From: Erodium maritimum
Lineage: Eukaryota; Streptophyta; Magnoliopsida; Geraniales; Geraniaceae
Reading direction: 5' to 3'
Length of the DNA stretch: 64,000 bases
Assembly: GCA_963921825.1 (NCBI GenBank)
Contig: OY997594.1
Span: 5,833,001 to 5,897,000, forward strand
Positions 1-11,517 of this stretch are shown piece by piece. The notes below the pieces were generated by a model that worked only from the letters and a program-made list of their open reading frames with translations, was not told where the DNA came from and ran no database searches. The first letter of the stretch is position 1. Each line of letters starts with the position of its first letter. A program made the translations under genes and the position numbers.

Positions 1-517
1 ACGGCCTCCCAAGACACACCAACCATAACTCACGGGCTCAACAACCCCACGAGCACTCATGGCCACCCAAGACACACCAACAGTAACTCACGGGCTCGTC
101 AACCCCACGGGCACTCATGGCCACCCAAAATACACCAACAGTAACTCACGGGCTCAACAACCCCACGACACTCACGGCCACCCAAGACACACCAACCATA
201 ACTCACGGGCACTCACGGCCTCCCAAGACACACCAACCATAACTCACGGGCTCAACAACCCCACGGGCACTCATGGCCACCCAAGACACACCAACAGTAA
301 CTCACGGGCTCGACAACCTCACGGGCACTCATGGCCACCCAAAATACACCATCAGTAACTCACGGGCTCAACAAACCCACGGCACTCACGACCACCCAAG
401 ACACACCAACAGTAAAGACAAGGGTTCAATCAACCCCACGGGCACTCGTGGCCACCCAAGACACAACAGTAAAACACGGTCTCTCATGACCACCCAAGAC
501 ACAAAATACACAATCAA
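1..517. repeat. 58-bp minisatellite array
   Basis: Direct repeats with the core ACTCACGGGCTC recur at about 28, 86, 144, 242, 300 and 358, a 58-bp period. One shortened unit lies near 201, and the copies become diverged after about 400. The array reaches the left edge of the window, so its full length is unknown. Because 58 is not a multiple of 3 and the unit has few stops, long open frames run through it (59-358 and 273-551). These reflect the repeat and not a gene. Confidence 0.9.
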
Positions 518-665
518 CCTCCGGCATAACCAATGCCTCCAACAGTCCTGATATCAACAGTTTCACAAACAACCTCCGGGCATGGTCATATGCCTCCAGT
601 ACTCCTAATCTCGATAAGTTCGCAATCAACCTCCGGGCATGGTCATATGCCTCCAGTAATTCTAC
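518..665. repeat. Second short tandem repeat, about 56-bp unit
   Basis: Three copies begin with CCTCCGGGCAT or a close variant at about 518, 573 and 630 and share the inner motif ATGCCTCCAGTA. It directly follows the 58-bp array and is unrelated to it in sequence. Confidence 0.8.
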
Positions 666-2222
666 ATGCATTTCTACTGTTAACTTTCCCTAGTCAGGGC
701 CGAGATCCGGCTACTTTTCCCTACCTCGTGCGTGTTCTCCAAAAGCCAGCCAACGAGCTTCTGTGTGATCTCAGTCACTCACCCAGCTTTCCCTTGCCTC
801 GGTCCGCGGCACGATCTAAGAGAACACAATTTTAAGGCACTTAACAACTCGTAGGAATAAACTGAAACTCATTAAACTTGACGCCCAAACTTAACCCCGA
901 CAATGTCGATCACTCCCAAACTTCCCAAATACTTGACATTGTCGATAAAGGACCCGCAAAGGCCCGATTCGCCCGATATGGCGAATCTGCCCGGGTTTTG
1001 TAAATACCCTTCCGAGGCTCCGAAAATTCCCGTTTTCGTTTCTACGGTCTTAGAATAATTCAAAGGTTCCTAGGCACTCGACGGAATCGAATGCCGACTT
1101 CCGAATCATTTAATTAACATTTAAAGTTTCTAAACCCGTCAATTACAACTTTCACATTTTAATTCCAAATTTTGATTCGGTTGTGGATAAATGGTCCGGG
1201 GAACGTTCTAAACCACCCGAACATAAAAACCCGATACCCGAGCACGTGGGCCCTAGACGGCCACAATGGGAAAAATTCCCTTTTCGCCCCAAAACGTTCC
1301 TAACGAACTCCAAACCTCAACCAATCATCTCTGAACCAAACTTAAACAAAACCCAACCATATTTGAATCGTTTAAACTCAAACCCTAAAATTCGAACTTT
1401 CCAAAACGAAAATCGGTTAGGTGCTCACCATAGAGAATGACGGTGTGAACTCGATTCTTCTATCGTTGAGACGATCCACCGGTCGGATGATCGAGAAGCG
1501 TCACAAATTCCCCAAGCCTCTTCTCTTTTCTCTCCTTTTCTCCTAACTCATTTTCTCTCTCTAAAACCTACCATTTTCTTCTTCTTTTTTTGAAATGGAC
1601 GTGTATCATCTTATTTCCCTTTTGTTTTATTAAAAAAAATAACAACTAACACCTTTAAAAGCAAAACTAACCATCAAAGTCTTGTCTTGTCTTGTCCCAA
1701 AACCTAACACCACCACTTGTTTGACAAGTGGCAAGGTGGGTCCCACACCTTTTTGGAAAAATATCTGCTAGATATTATCCAATCAGATTCGCGAAATTCG
1801 GACGTTTCGGGCCCCGAACGGGCACTTTTTCCAAGAAATTACGAAACTTGGCGGGCTACAAGGAAATGGCTCAAATAAGACCGTTGCGACGACGGCTAAG
1901 CTTTTTGGATCCAAAATGGTCCTCGAATGGACCAAAACGTCGCTCGGTTGACTTTTCCAGCGAAAAGTCAACATTTCCCAAATTGATCAGAAAGTTGCCC
2001 TGAGTCCCCTGGAACACACTTTGGTCGATATCGGGGTCAACTTAAGTCCGGTATGACCCTCGGGGTCAAATTTAGGTTCATTTAAGTACCTGGCCAATTT
2101 TTTTAAATTTTCCCGTTTTTCGCAGGTTTGACTGGCGTTGACCGGGAGTGGTTATTACAACTATTATACACATCGATCATATTGGTAATGTACATCTACC
2201 TACAATGAACACATGAAATTAA
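666..2222. other. No gene seen; probable decayed repeat DNA
   Basis: Short open frames here have no recognisable domain and no consistent codon pattern. The stretch has the look of plant LTR or leader DNA (alternating CCCGA-rich and AT-rich blocks, a poly-pyrimidine run near 1515-1590), but no paired LTR, primer site or terminal repeat could be found, so the assignment stays open. Confidence 0.4.
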
Positions 2223-2936
2223 TTACATGTATCCCAGTGAGCTCGCCGTAATGTTATCACCTCCTTGCTCAGTTTGGCAGCAATGATCCGGTCGGAAAGT
2301 CTTGATTGCATATATTTTTGTCTGCTTCACATAACCACACCATATATAAAATGTACACCCCTCTTTATCATATACCACCCCGATACCGTCTTGAGGTTGA
2401 TTCCTTGTATATGCGTAATTGAATCCTCTCTCCGCATCGTAGTTCTGAAGGACTACCCGGTACCACGCATCACTAATAAATCTATCACCCAATCGCAGTT
2501 TGATATCTTTCAATGAACTCTTAGTATCCCACATCCTTTCATCAAGCATCTCTTCTTCCATCATATCTTCACAAGCCAGATCGTCATCCATGTAGGCATC
2601 AACATTAGGTTCTTCTACAACAGCAGATTTTGTTGATGCTCTTGCAGCAGCTGATGGTGCAACCTCCTCCTCCTCCGATGGTGCATCCTCCTCCTCCTCT
2701 GATGGTGGTTCATAATCAGAGTCAGACGATGACCCACCAATTCCATCTATTATTTCTTCCCTAGCTACATAATCCCCACCTACGTAACCAAGATCTTCGG
2801 CTACAAAATCATCTTCTTCAACATTAATTAATTCATCATCAATTATTGCATCATCGAACATCTCTGCCTCAGCTATGAGTTCATCATCAGATGGTTCGTC
2901 AATTAAAGTTCGACTTTCTTTTCTCTTTATCGCCAT
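2223..2936 (-). pseudogene. MuDR-type transposase, N-terminal fragment
   Basis: A 237-residue frame read on the minus strand. Residues 1-130 are very acidic, with runs of Glu/Asp and Ser (for example around residues 70-100). Residues about 145-220 resemble the plant MuDR N-terminal domain that precedes the MULE DDE catalytic core: a GDRF start, an aromatic-rich middle, a Cys-x-Phe-x-Ile-x-Cys stretch and a final IKTFRPDHCC. These are the spaced Cys and His residues of the family's zinc-binding region. The frame stops just after this domain, and no DDE core, SWIM finger or terminal repeats were seen below 2223. It is therefore a truncated remnant, or the first exon of a broken MULE. The family match is by eye only. 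Confidence 0.6.
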
Positions 2937-4235
2937 CTATAAAAGTTAATCATAAATAAGTTAACAAAATTTAGCAATTGCTTGGAACATGTGTTAATAC
3001 TTTCAAACAAAGATAGTACACAAATTAAAATGTTAGATTGTGACATTGTCATTGATCAGAGGGAAAACCCTATTTATAAAGGTAATTACTTGGAACAACA
3101 CTTGGACAATAGTAGGTTTCTTATGTCCTATACTCTTATCATATGACAAAAATCAACATTGGTCACTATTATTAATTCTGAACACTTAACCTGGTATTAT
3201 AACGGTCACACGTCCTATAAATGTCTTATTATAAACTGAGCAATAATAGAACAGTTGAGCCACACATTACATTACAATGTAGGGAAAAAATCTGAGCCAC
3301 AAATAGAACAAGTTAGGTCTACCCCTCTTCCTATCTCAGTTAAACCGCAATTTTTCAATTCACCCAAACCCCCTATTTATCAATTCACCCAAACCCCCCA
3401 TTTCAGAATTAAACCCTCAATTTGAGATAACTTTGAATCAATTTATTAATTCACCACAAACCCTAGGTCGAGTAAATGCACACCTCACATGCAAATCTCT
3501 GTGACTGACTCCATTCTATAGCTGATCCCTAGCTGAACTAAGCTACATCTTCCTAAATTTCAGAGAAATAAGACGATTTTCAACTTATCCCCACAAACCC
3601 TAGCTCGTGTAAACATACACCTCACATGCAAATCTTCGTCAATAACTACATTCTAAAATTCAACCCTAACTTCACTAAGCTCCATCATACTACTTTTCGA
3701 AGAAATAAACGAATTTATACACATCCCCACAAACCCTAACCAAACAACAGAGCTCAACTATGGTTCGACTAAGATGAAGTTCTTACCTCACTCTTCTTGC
3801 AGGTTCACTTGGCTGGTTCGCACTGATTTCGGTGAAGAACTCGCTTGTAAACGAACTGAAGAACACGAGAGAAGTGGAGAGGTTGAGCGTATCTGACTCA
3901 TGAGGATGAGAAGAAAATGAGAAGAGTGTTCAGTCAACACTTGACTTATGACTGAAACTGAAGGGAGTATGGTCTTTACACTTCGATGTTAACAGGCCGT
4001 GTAAAAATTGACAGATTATTATGATTTTTGAAGTTTAAGTTTCGGGACGATGTGATTTGGTCGACAAAATTCTCTATAGTTGTATTTTGAGCTATAAAGT
4101 CGGGTCATAGTTGTTTCTTGGTGTTTTCCCTTTACTATACAATGGGTAGTAAGTTGAGATTGATATCCTATATATGTTACACTTCAAGTATATAGATGGT
4201 TGCACAGAGGACGGTTCTGATAGCAAGTTATGCAT
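2937..4235. other. No gene seen; upstream part of the MULE remnant
   Basis: AT-rich sequence with repeated short blocks such as CAATTCACCCAAACCCCC near 3355-3400, and two related blocks containing ACAAACCCTAG near 3460 and 3595. It lies 5' of the minus-strand MuDR-like frame and may hold its promoter and leader. No terminal inverted repeat could be fixed. Confidence 0.35.
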
Positions 4236-4245
4236 TGAATAAAAG

Positions 4246-5542
4246 GGTTATTATCATCGAGTACCCTAAAAATACTTGGTTTTCATCTGAGTACCCTAAC
4301 CAAACTTTGTGACACATCAGTACCCAAACGAAACATTTTGTTTCAACTTAGTACCCGCCGTTAGTTTTCCATCCATTTTGGATGGAAAATGATCATATGT
4401 CTGACACATGACCCTAATGTTTTTTAAAATGACAAAACTACCCTCAGCACATTTAAACCCTAAATACTCTCTCTACCTCTCATTCTCTCCACCACTCATC
4501 TCTCCCTCTCTCTCAGCTTCAGCACCACTCCTCCATTTCCTGATTCGAAGCTCGTGGTGGAGACCGAAGCTCGCACGAGAGGAGCTTCGTCGACCTTTCT
4601 TTATCCCCTTCCAACCCCAACCCCGTCCCCACTTTCTCTCTCCTTACGTCCTCCTCAACCCCCTCACTGTACCCAATTTTCCAAATCTGCAAAACCAATA
4701 TTGGTTTCAAAAATCAACCACCCGAAAACAAGATTTGTGGTTGGGTTAGAGTTTTTTTTGTTTAAGACATGGTTTTGAAGTTGAAGAGATGATGAGAAAG
4801 GGCGTGGTCATGGTGATTTTGAAGGGAAGGAGAGAAAAATCTGAATTAAAAAAGGAAGTTTCAAAAATGGTGGTTTTGAAGTTGAAGAAATGACGAGAAA
4901 GGGCGTGGGCATGGTTTTTAACAATTTTTTTGTTAAAGAACCAGTTTTTGTTCTATTGATTTGGAGCTTCGAAGAGCAAAAATGGAGAATAATCAGATTT
5001 AGAGCTTCGAAGAGCAAAAATGGAAGTATGTTTTTAAAATAAAATTTAAATTTTAAATAAAAACTGAATTAAAAAAATTGATTTTTTTGTAAAATAAAAA
5101 CTGATTTTATTAAAAATAAAACTGATTTTTATAAAATATAAAATCTAATTTTTGAAAATAACAATTGATTTTTTGAAAATAAAAAACAGATTTTTCAAAA
5201 TAAAAAAACAGATTTTTAAAAAATAAAAATTGATTTTTAAAAAATTAAATCTGATTTTTCAAAATTAAAAATTAAATCTGATTTTTTAAAATAAAATATA
5301 TTTTTAATAAAATAAACAAATAAAAAGATTTTTTGAAATTCAATGGCATGTGTTTGAAAATTTGAGTGTTGGGGAGGGGTATTTTGGACTTTTTATTGTT
5401 TTGGATGGAAAATAGACAGAAACTAACGGCGAGTACTGATTTGAAAACAATGTTTCGTTTGGGTACTTATCTGTCACAAAGTATTTTTTGGGTACTCGGA
5501 TGAAAACCAAGTATTTTTAGGATACTCGTATGATAATAACCC
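4246..5542. mobile_element. Non-autonomous Mutator-like foldback element with long TIRs
   Basis: The left end GGGTTATTATCATCGAGTAC and the inverse of the right end match over roughly 140 bp, including blocks with CTAAAAATACTTGGTTTTCA and the AACGGCG/CGCCGTT pair. TTGAATAAA lies on both sides (4236-4244 and 5543-5551), a 9-bp target duplication as Mutator-like elements make; one extra A follows the left copy. The inside has a pyrimidine-rich block (4450-4640) and then a very AT-rich tract (5030-5340) built of repeated TCTGATTTTT-like motifs. No transposase frame is present. Confidence 0.85.
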
Positions 5543-5551
5543 TTGAATAAA

Positions 5552-6071
5552 CTATCTAGCACTAGAAAGCTTGAGTTAGTGTTCAGTAACAGAATTGTAT
5601 TTATGACACACAAACTTATTAGGTCTTTAAATTATACTGACTGGTATAACAAAAAAAAAAACTTTGAAAAGTGAATTTGCTATATACCTCTATCAGATGC
5701 GTGAGTTGGTTGAGAAAGAATCTGAAAATGGCGTTTTCAAAATGCTCTGAAGAGATGTTACTCGGTTCCTCACGACAATTCTTATTGGCACAACGTACTG
5801 CACTTTCATTGCCGCCCTTATAAATGGATACTTCTTTTCCATCTTGAATTTCAAAGTTATTTCTTATTTTAGATTCGGTTTGTGTGCATAGTGTGGTGAA
5901 CATTGGAGCAACTGCATTGGTCACAGAAGCAGCTACATCAATATTTGGTGAAGCTGGTGTTAGTGTAGCAACCGGAGTAATGACTGTATGTATATTTTTC
6001 CCTTTTTTTTTTATCTATTAAGAAGTTTATGGAAATAGTGAAAAGGTGGAGCTTGTTAGCCACAAAACATG
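5552..6071. other. Unassigned segment with one minus-strand open frame
   Basis: A 101-residue open frame runs from 5924 to 5619 on the minus strand. It contains CANKNCREEPSN and other Cys residues but matches no family I can name. It could be a captured exon or chance. The rest of the stretch shows no structure. Confidence 0.25.
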
Positions 6072-6074
6072 TTA

Positions 6075-7003
6075 GAACATCCACATCAAAGGGAGGCAGA
6101 ACCTTGAATCCTGAGGCAGAACTCTCTGCTGACTAGGCAGGATTCAGGGTTCTGTCCCCCTAAAAAAATGGGGGCTTGATTTTCAGAAATTCTGACTGTG
6201 TAATTAATTAAGCTTTTACCTGAATCTGTTAACGTTATTTTTAAATCAACAACTACTAAATAAAATAGAAATAAAATGCATAAATAAAAATAAAATTTCA
6301 TTAATAAAAATACAAAATTTTAAAAGTACATGACTTAAAAAAATACATAACTTAAAAAAAATGCATATCAGTCGTCTGAATCGCTTGAGTTGTAACCGCC
6401 CGACCGATTCAATATCCGAGCGGGCCTTGACATTTTTATTTTAACAAATCAGATTTTTAAATCAGATTTTTATTCGTAAAAATCATGTCTATTTAAAAAT
6501 CAATTTTATTTACAAAATTAATTACCCTTTAATACTAATTCTCATTAATACTAATTCCCATTTATATTAATTGTCATTAATACTACTTCTAATTAATACT
6601 AATTCCCCCCACTAATACTAATTTCTATTTGTACTAATTAATACTATTTGATACTAATTAATACTAATTATCATACTAACCTAATTCCCATCCATCTTCT
6701 TCATCAACGCAGAAAACAAAAAAAAACACTGTCTTCTCCAAAACAGCTCTGCTGGTTTTTTTTTCTTTTTCGGCCGGACCACGCGTCACCACCGGAGTGG
6801 CCAGCTCCGAAGCAGAGAGGCGCGAGTCATCGGGGATGATTTATGCCTCGCGCCCCTCTGCCCCGAACCCTTCCCCTTCTCCCCCACGCCCCCGCCCCGC
6901 ACGCCTCGCACCAAACGCACCCCACACCCGTCCGAACCCCGAACCCTCCTCTTCTTCCCCTGCTCCGGCCTCGCGCGCACGCCCCGCACCGATATGGGTG
7001 CTC
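6075..7003 (-). mobile_element. Deleted PIF/Harbinger element (929 bp)
   Basis: TTA lies on both sides (6072-6074 and 7004-7006), the family's 3-bp target duplication. The ends are GAACATCCACATC at left and GAGCACCCATATC (inverse) at right. Both ends match the longer Harbinger element at 14612-16695 in the reverse direction: the AT-rich end with GGGGGCTTGATTTTCAGAAA and the GC-rich end with GGTGCGGGGCGTGCGCGC. Bases about 6369-6415, read on the minus strand, give NRSGGYNSSDSDD and a stop. This is the C-terminus of the same transposase, so the element is an internal-deletion derivative of an autonomous parent. Confidence 0.9.
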
Positions 7004-7006
7004 TTA

Positions 7007-7429
7007 GGTTGTAGAAAAATATTTATGAACGAAGAAAACTGGTTGCAACAAAAGACTATTAAAAGCGGCTTAGAATCCATGTAGAGTATAATATTCTAAG
7101 AAATTTAAAAATCAGTACAATGAAGGAAGTGCCTATACACATCTTATAAACAGTTGACTTGTATTGTACATATAAACAAGAAGTAAAATTTGATGACAAG
7201 TGAAGGATATTTTTGATTTTTTACGATATTTGGATGGAAAATTAACAGCGTTAGAGTAAAGTGAAAAAAAAATTAGAGGAGTTAAATGTCACAATAAATA
7301 GTGAAGGGAGTGATGCGAAAAAACGTGATAGTTAGCAGTGATTATGTATCATTTTCCCTATAATTAATCTCTCTAAAATATACCATCATTACAAAAACAT
7401 ATCTACTTGAACACTTAATTCACCTGTCC
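7007..7429. other. No gene seen
   Basis: AT-rich sequence between the Harbinger derivative and the LINE. The block near 7220-7365 resembles one end of a long-TIR MITE (TGGATGGAAAATTAACAGCG, then ATCATTTTCCCTA), but its partner end was not found. Confidence 0.4.
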
Positions 7430-7541
7430 ACCTTATCCAACAGATTTCTTTTGAGGGAAGAATAATTCATTACTCAGAATCAATAACCAGGAGCCCCGGG
7501 ATGGGGTCTGGTAAGTGATTCAAATTCAGTACAAGATGAAC

Positions 7542-10500
7542 CTAATTAAAAGCATTACGAGCCAACTCATGTGCTACTCTATTGGGTACTCTACGAACAT
7601 GGTTAACTTGCACCCCTGGTAACTGGCTTAGAATAGCCTTACAATCATCAATAATCCCCCCAAACGGAGATAGCAGCCGCGTTGGACTATTGATGGCAAG
7701 GACTACTCCAAGACAGTCGGTCTCGATCGAACCTGCTAACCATTCGCTACTTCTCAACCATACCAATGCTTCCTTGACTGCTAGAGCCTCCAAAATCTCT
7801 GGGTCAGACAAGTGAGGGAATAGAAAACATCTAATTCCCACCGTAGTACCCTGGCTGTCTCTACAAATAAAGCCACCTGCTCCTCCATGCCCCGCTATCA
7901 CTGCACCGTCCGAATTCACCTTAACAGAACCCTCGACCGGTTTGCCCCATTTGTCAGGACCAACCGGTTGAGTAACTCCAGGAAGATGCTGGTGAGACTG
8001 AGCTGCTTTCCACTCCGAATCCAGCTTCACTACTGCTCTGAAAATAGCCTCGGTCGGGGTAGCCTTATCATTCCAAACCCGGTTATTTCGGGCTTTCCAC
8101 AACTCCCAACAGACAACCCCTAGTAGCTCCGCCTCTTCACGAGAACAATTTTCCCAATTATGAGCCAACCACCCACGAATCGAATCAATCTGGCTTAAAG
8201 AAACACTTGGGACCCTACTCCACACGTCTACTGCAACTGGACAAGATAGTAATACATGGGAATCATTCTCCTCTTCTCCACAAACCCCACAAAGTCCTGA
8301 GACATCCACCCTCCTGGTCCTTAGACAAGCTCCAGTAGGAAGTATCCCAGAAGCTCCCCTCCATAACATGTGTGTGACTTTTGGGGGGACCCTTAGAGAC
8401 CGCAACTTCTTCCAAAAATCATCCCTGCTATCAGGGCTCCACCTTCCTGCAACTGCCTGAATCTCCCTGTAAACCAATTTCACAGAATAAATACCATCAC
8501 GAGTACCTTTCCAAAACCAAGAATCAGTGTCTCGGCCGGAATTGAGGGGGTCCTTAAGTACTGCCTCGGCATCTCGCTCCGAAAGAACCCGCTGAATGAG
8601 TTCCACATTCCACTCCCTTCTGCCTGGACAAAACAGTCTGCTAACCGGCCAAAACTCCATTGGGCCATCCACGTCCAGCAAGTAGCCGGACACCGACTCG
8701 ACCCATGGGGCTCCGGTGAGGAATGTCTGATCTCCCGACCCGATTCTCCTACGAACACCTCTTCTAACCACATCTTGGGCAGCCATAATGCTATTCCAAA
8801 TGGGGCTCGAATTCGGTTTCCTCAGAGCATGAATAAAATCTGTCATGGGAAAATATTTCGCCTTCAAAAGTCTACTGACAAGGCTCTCTGGATTCGACAT
8901 CAACCTCCAACCTTGTTTACCCAGCAACGCAAGATTAAAATCATGCAGATGTTTAAAACTCAATCCACCTTGCAACTTATGATCACATAATGTACCCCAC
9001 CTGCGCCACTTAATTCCCGAACCCGTCTTGGTGTTATGGGACCACCAAAACCTGTTTATAATTACCTCAATCTCCCGAATCAAAGAAACAGGTAATAAAT
9101 GAACACTCATTGAGTACATAGGGAGAGCTTGTATGACAGACTTCAACAAAACTTCCTTACCAGCCTTAGAAGAAGTTCGTCCCAACTTGATAGTCGACGG
9201 GAAATGCGATCTTTGATATATCTGAACGCCTTATATCTGCTTCTTCCTATCACTGCAACAAGTCCCAAGTACGAACCCACATCCACAACCTGCGACATCC
9301 CCAAAATATCTGCCACCCCTGCTCTTCTCTCCGATAGTGTATTTGGGCTAAAGGATAACGATGACTTCTGGGCGTTGATTTGTTGCCCCGAAGCCCTCTC
9401 ATACCGCCCCAGTATTTCCCTCCAGGCCTCCGCTTCCTCCTTAGTCGCCTTTCCGAAGAAAAAGCTATCGTCTGCAAAAAAAACAAGTGAGTAATAGAGG
9501 GAGCATCCCTTACTACTCTGGTGCCAGTAATCAGCCCCCGTTGTTCATAACTTGTAATTAAACGGGAAAGTCCTTCTGCACAAACGATAAACAAATATGG
9601 GGATAGAGGATCTCCCTGCCTGATTCCCCTTCCTGGCCTAATGGGACCCAACCTTCTCCCCTCCGTGGAGATCCATAACTGTGGAGATCGAACACAGGAC
9701 ATAATCAGTCCCACCCACTTGGCGGAAAATCCCATACGGTCTAACACCCGTTCCAAGTATCCTCAATCCACCCGGTCATGAGCTTTCCTCATATCAACTT
9801 TCATAGCCATCTGTCCAGCCTGACCCTGTCTCTTATTTCTCTGGTAATGCAGTACTTCTCCTGAAATGATGATGTTATCGGTGATCAGCCGACCTTTCAG
9901 GAAAGCACTCTGGGAGTCCGAAATAGAGACCTGTAAGATACCTGTCATTCTGTTCACAATAACCTTGGATATTATTTTGTAAACCACATTACACAGTGCT
10001 ATTGGGCGGAATTCAGCCATATTTGTAGGTCTTCTAACTTTTGGAATTAAAACCAAATTAGTATCATTTAAAACTGAGGGGACAGAACCTGATTCAAAAG
10101 CCTGATGCACCACCCGAAGTAAGTGAGGATGAAGCACTGACCAGTATCTCTGGTAAAACCCCGGGTTGAAACCGTCAGGCCCCTGGGCTTTCAGAGGCAT
10201 CATGCTAAACAAGGCTATCCTCACTTCCATCAAAGTAACCGGCCGAAATAATTCCTCATTATGAACGTCTGTGACCGTCCTAGGAACCAGCTGACTCACA
10301 TCTTCAACTTCAGCTTCCTGCATGAATAATCCCTCAAAATACTGAATCATAACCTCCTCCAGGCCCTTCCCCCATTCCCTCTGAATCCCACTGTCATCAA
10401 GAAACTTTGTAATCTGGTTTCTTCTTCTGCGCACAGAACACTTTGCCTGAAAGTATCTAGTGTTCCTGTCTCCCGAATTGTGCCAGTGTTGCTTGGCACG

Positions 10501-11517
10501 TTGCTTCCACCTATCATCTCTCTGAGCCAACAGAAGTGTCAATTGTCCCCTGAGGTAATGAACTCTGTCACCACTAATCTGATCCCATTTCCCTCTGAGT
10601 CTATTCATCTCCTCTTGACAATCCCTAATACATTTGTTTAATGTATCGGGATTGGCATTCGCCCACTTGCTAAGCTCCCCAGCCGTGTGTTTCAACCTGT
10701 CATGAATACCCATATCATTCTCCTCCTCCCATACACGTCTGATCACCTGCTCACATTCAGGTTCTCTTGTCCAACCCTCCTCAAATCTAAAACAACGGGA
10801 TCTCCAACCTGTCTCCTCCTTCTTCCCAATTACCCAAATATGGGTGTGGTCAGATGTTGACAAACCCCCATTTAGTAATAAGGTGTTCGGGTATAAATCA
10901 TCCCAGCGCCTGTTGGATGTAGCACGATCCATTTGTATTTCCACTCTCTTCGGGCTGTTCATACCCCTCTCCCAAGTATAGTGGTAACTTGTAATGGGGA
11001 TATCACGCAGACCGCTATCCATCAGGGCTTGGCCAAAGAGAACCTGCAACTGTCTTGGGTACACATTCCTCCCCCTCATATCTGCATCGGAAAGTGTATT
11101 GTTAAAGTCACCAAGAATAACCCACGGGAGGTCCTCCTGTTTACTTAGTCTACGTAACAAGTCCCATGTCTCCTTCCTCTTGTCTCTTCTCGGCTGCCCA
11201 TATAAACCGGTCACCCGAACCTGCACACCCTCATCATTTACTGTAAGGAGGTCAATATGTGACTTTGAGAAAGTTCTCAGCATACCTTCCTCTCTATTTG
11301 CCCAAAACATGGCAACACCACCTCCTCCATTTCTGCTATTCACTGAAAAAACTCCACCCATACCCATCAACCTGCTCATATGATCGATCAATTCTTTCTT
11401 ACACTTAGTTTCAGAGAGAAAGACGATCTCGGGCCGCTTACGAGCTACAAGCTCAACAAGGAACTGTTGCGCCCAGGGGTTCCCAAGCCCCCGGTAGTTC
11501 CAAGCAAGCAGCCTCAT
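7542..11517 (-). pseudogene. LINE ORF2: endonuclease, reverse transcriptase, RNase H
   Basis: The start at 11517 opens with MRLLAWNYRGLGNP, the apurinic-type endonuclease N-terminus, followed by SETKC and GDFN motifs (residues about 35 and 135). Reverse transcriptase motifs follow: the GPDGF block near 10170, IALCNVVYKIISK near 9990, and GIRQGDPLSPYLF near 9610. Further on are the zinc-binding zf-RVT region (CGVCGEEENDSHVLLSC, 8290) and a C-terminal RNase H domain (VNSDGA to RVPNRVAHELA), ending at 7542. An in-frame TGA at 9763-9765 and a frameshift in the run of eight A (9476-9483) break it; the frameshift falls at the catalytic FADD box. ORF1 ends at 11514 and ORF2 starts at 11517, so the frames overlap by a few bases. 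Confidence 0.9.

Noticed and set aside
1-517. CRISPR-like array
   Set aside because: Units are plain tandem copies with no unique spacers between short repeats, and the genome is plant nuclear.
59-551. Two open frames over the minisatellite
   Set aside because: They follow from the repeat unit lacking stops; no domain and no start context.
6786-7084. Pro/Arg-rich frames on both strands, also at 14547-14939
   Set aside because: They overlap the GC-rich end of the Harbinger elements; open frames in such DNA are not evidence of a gene.
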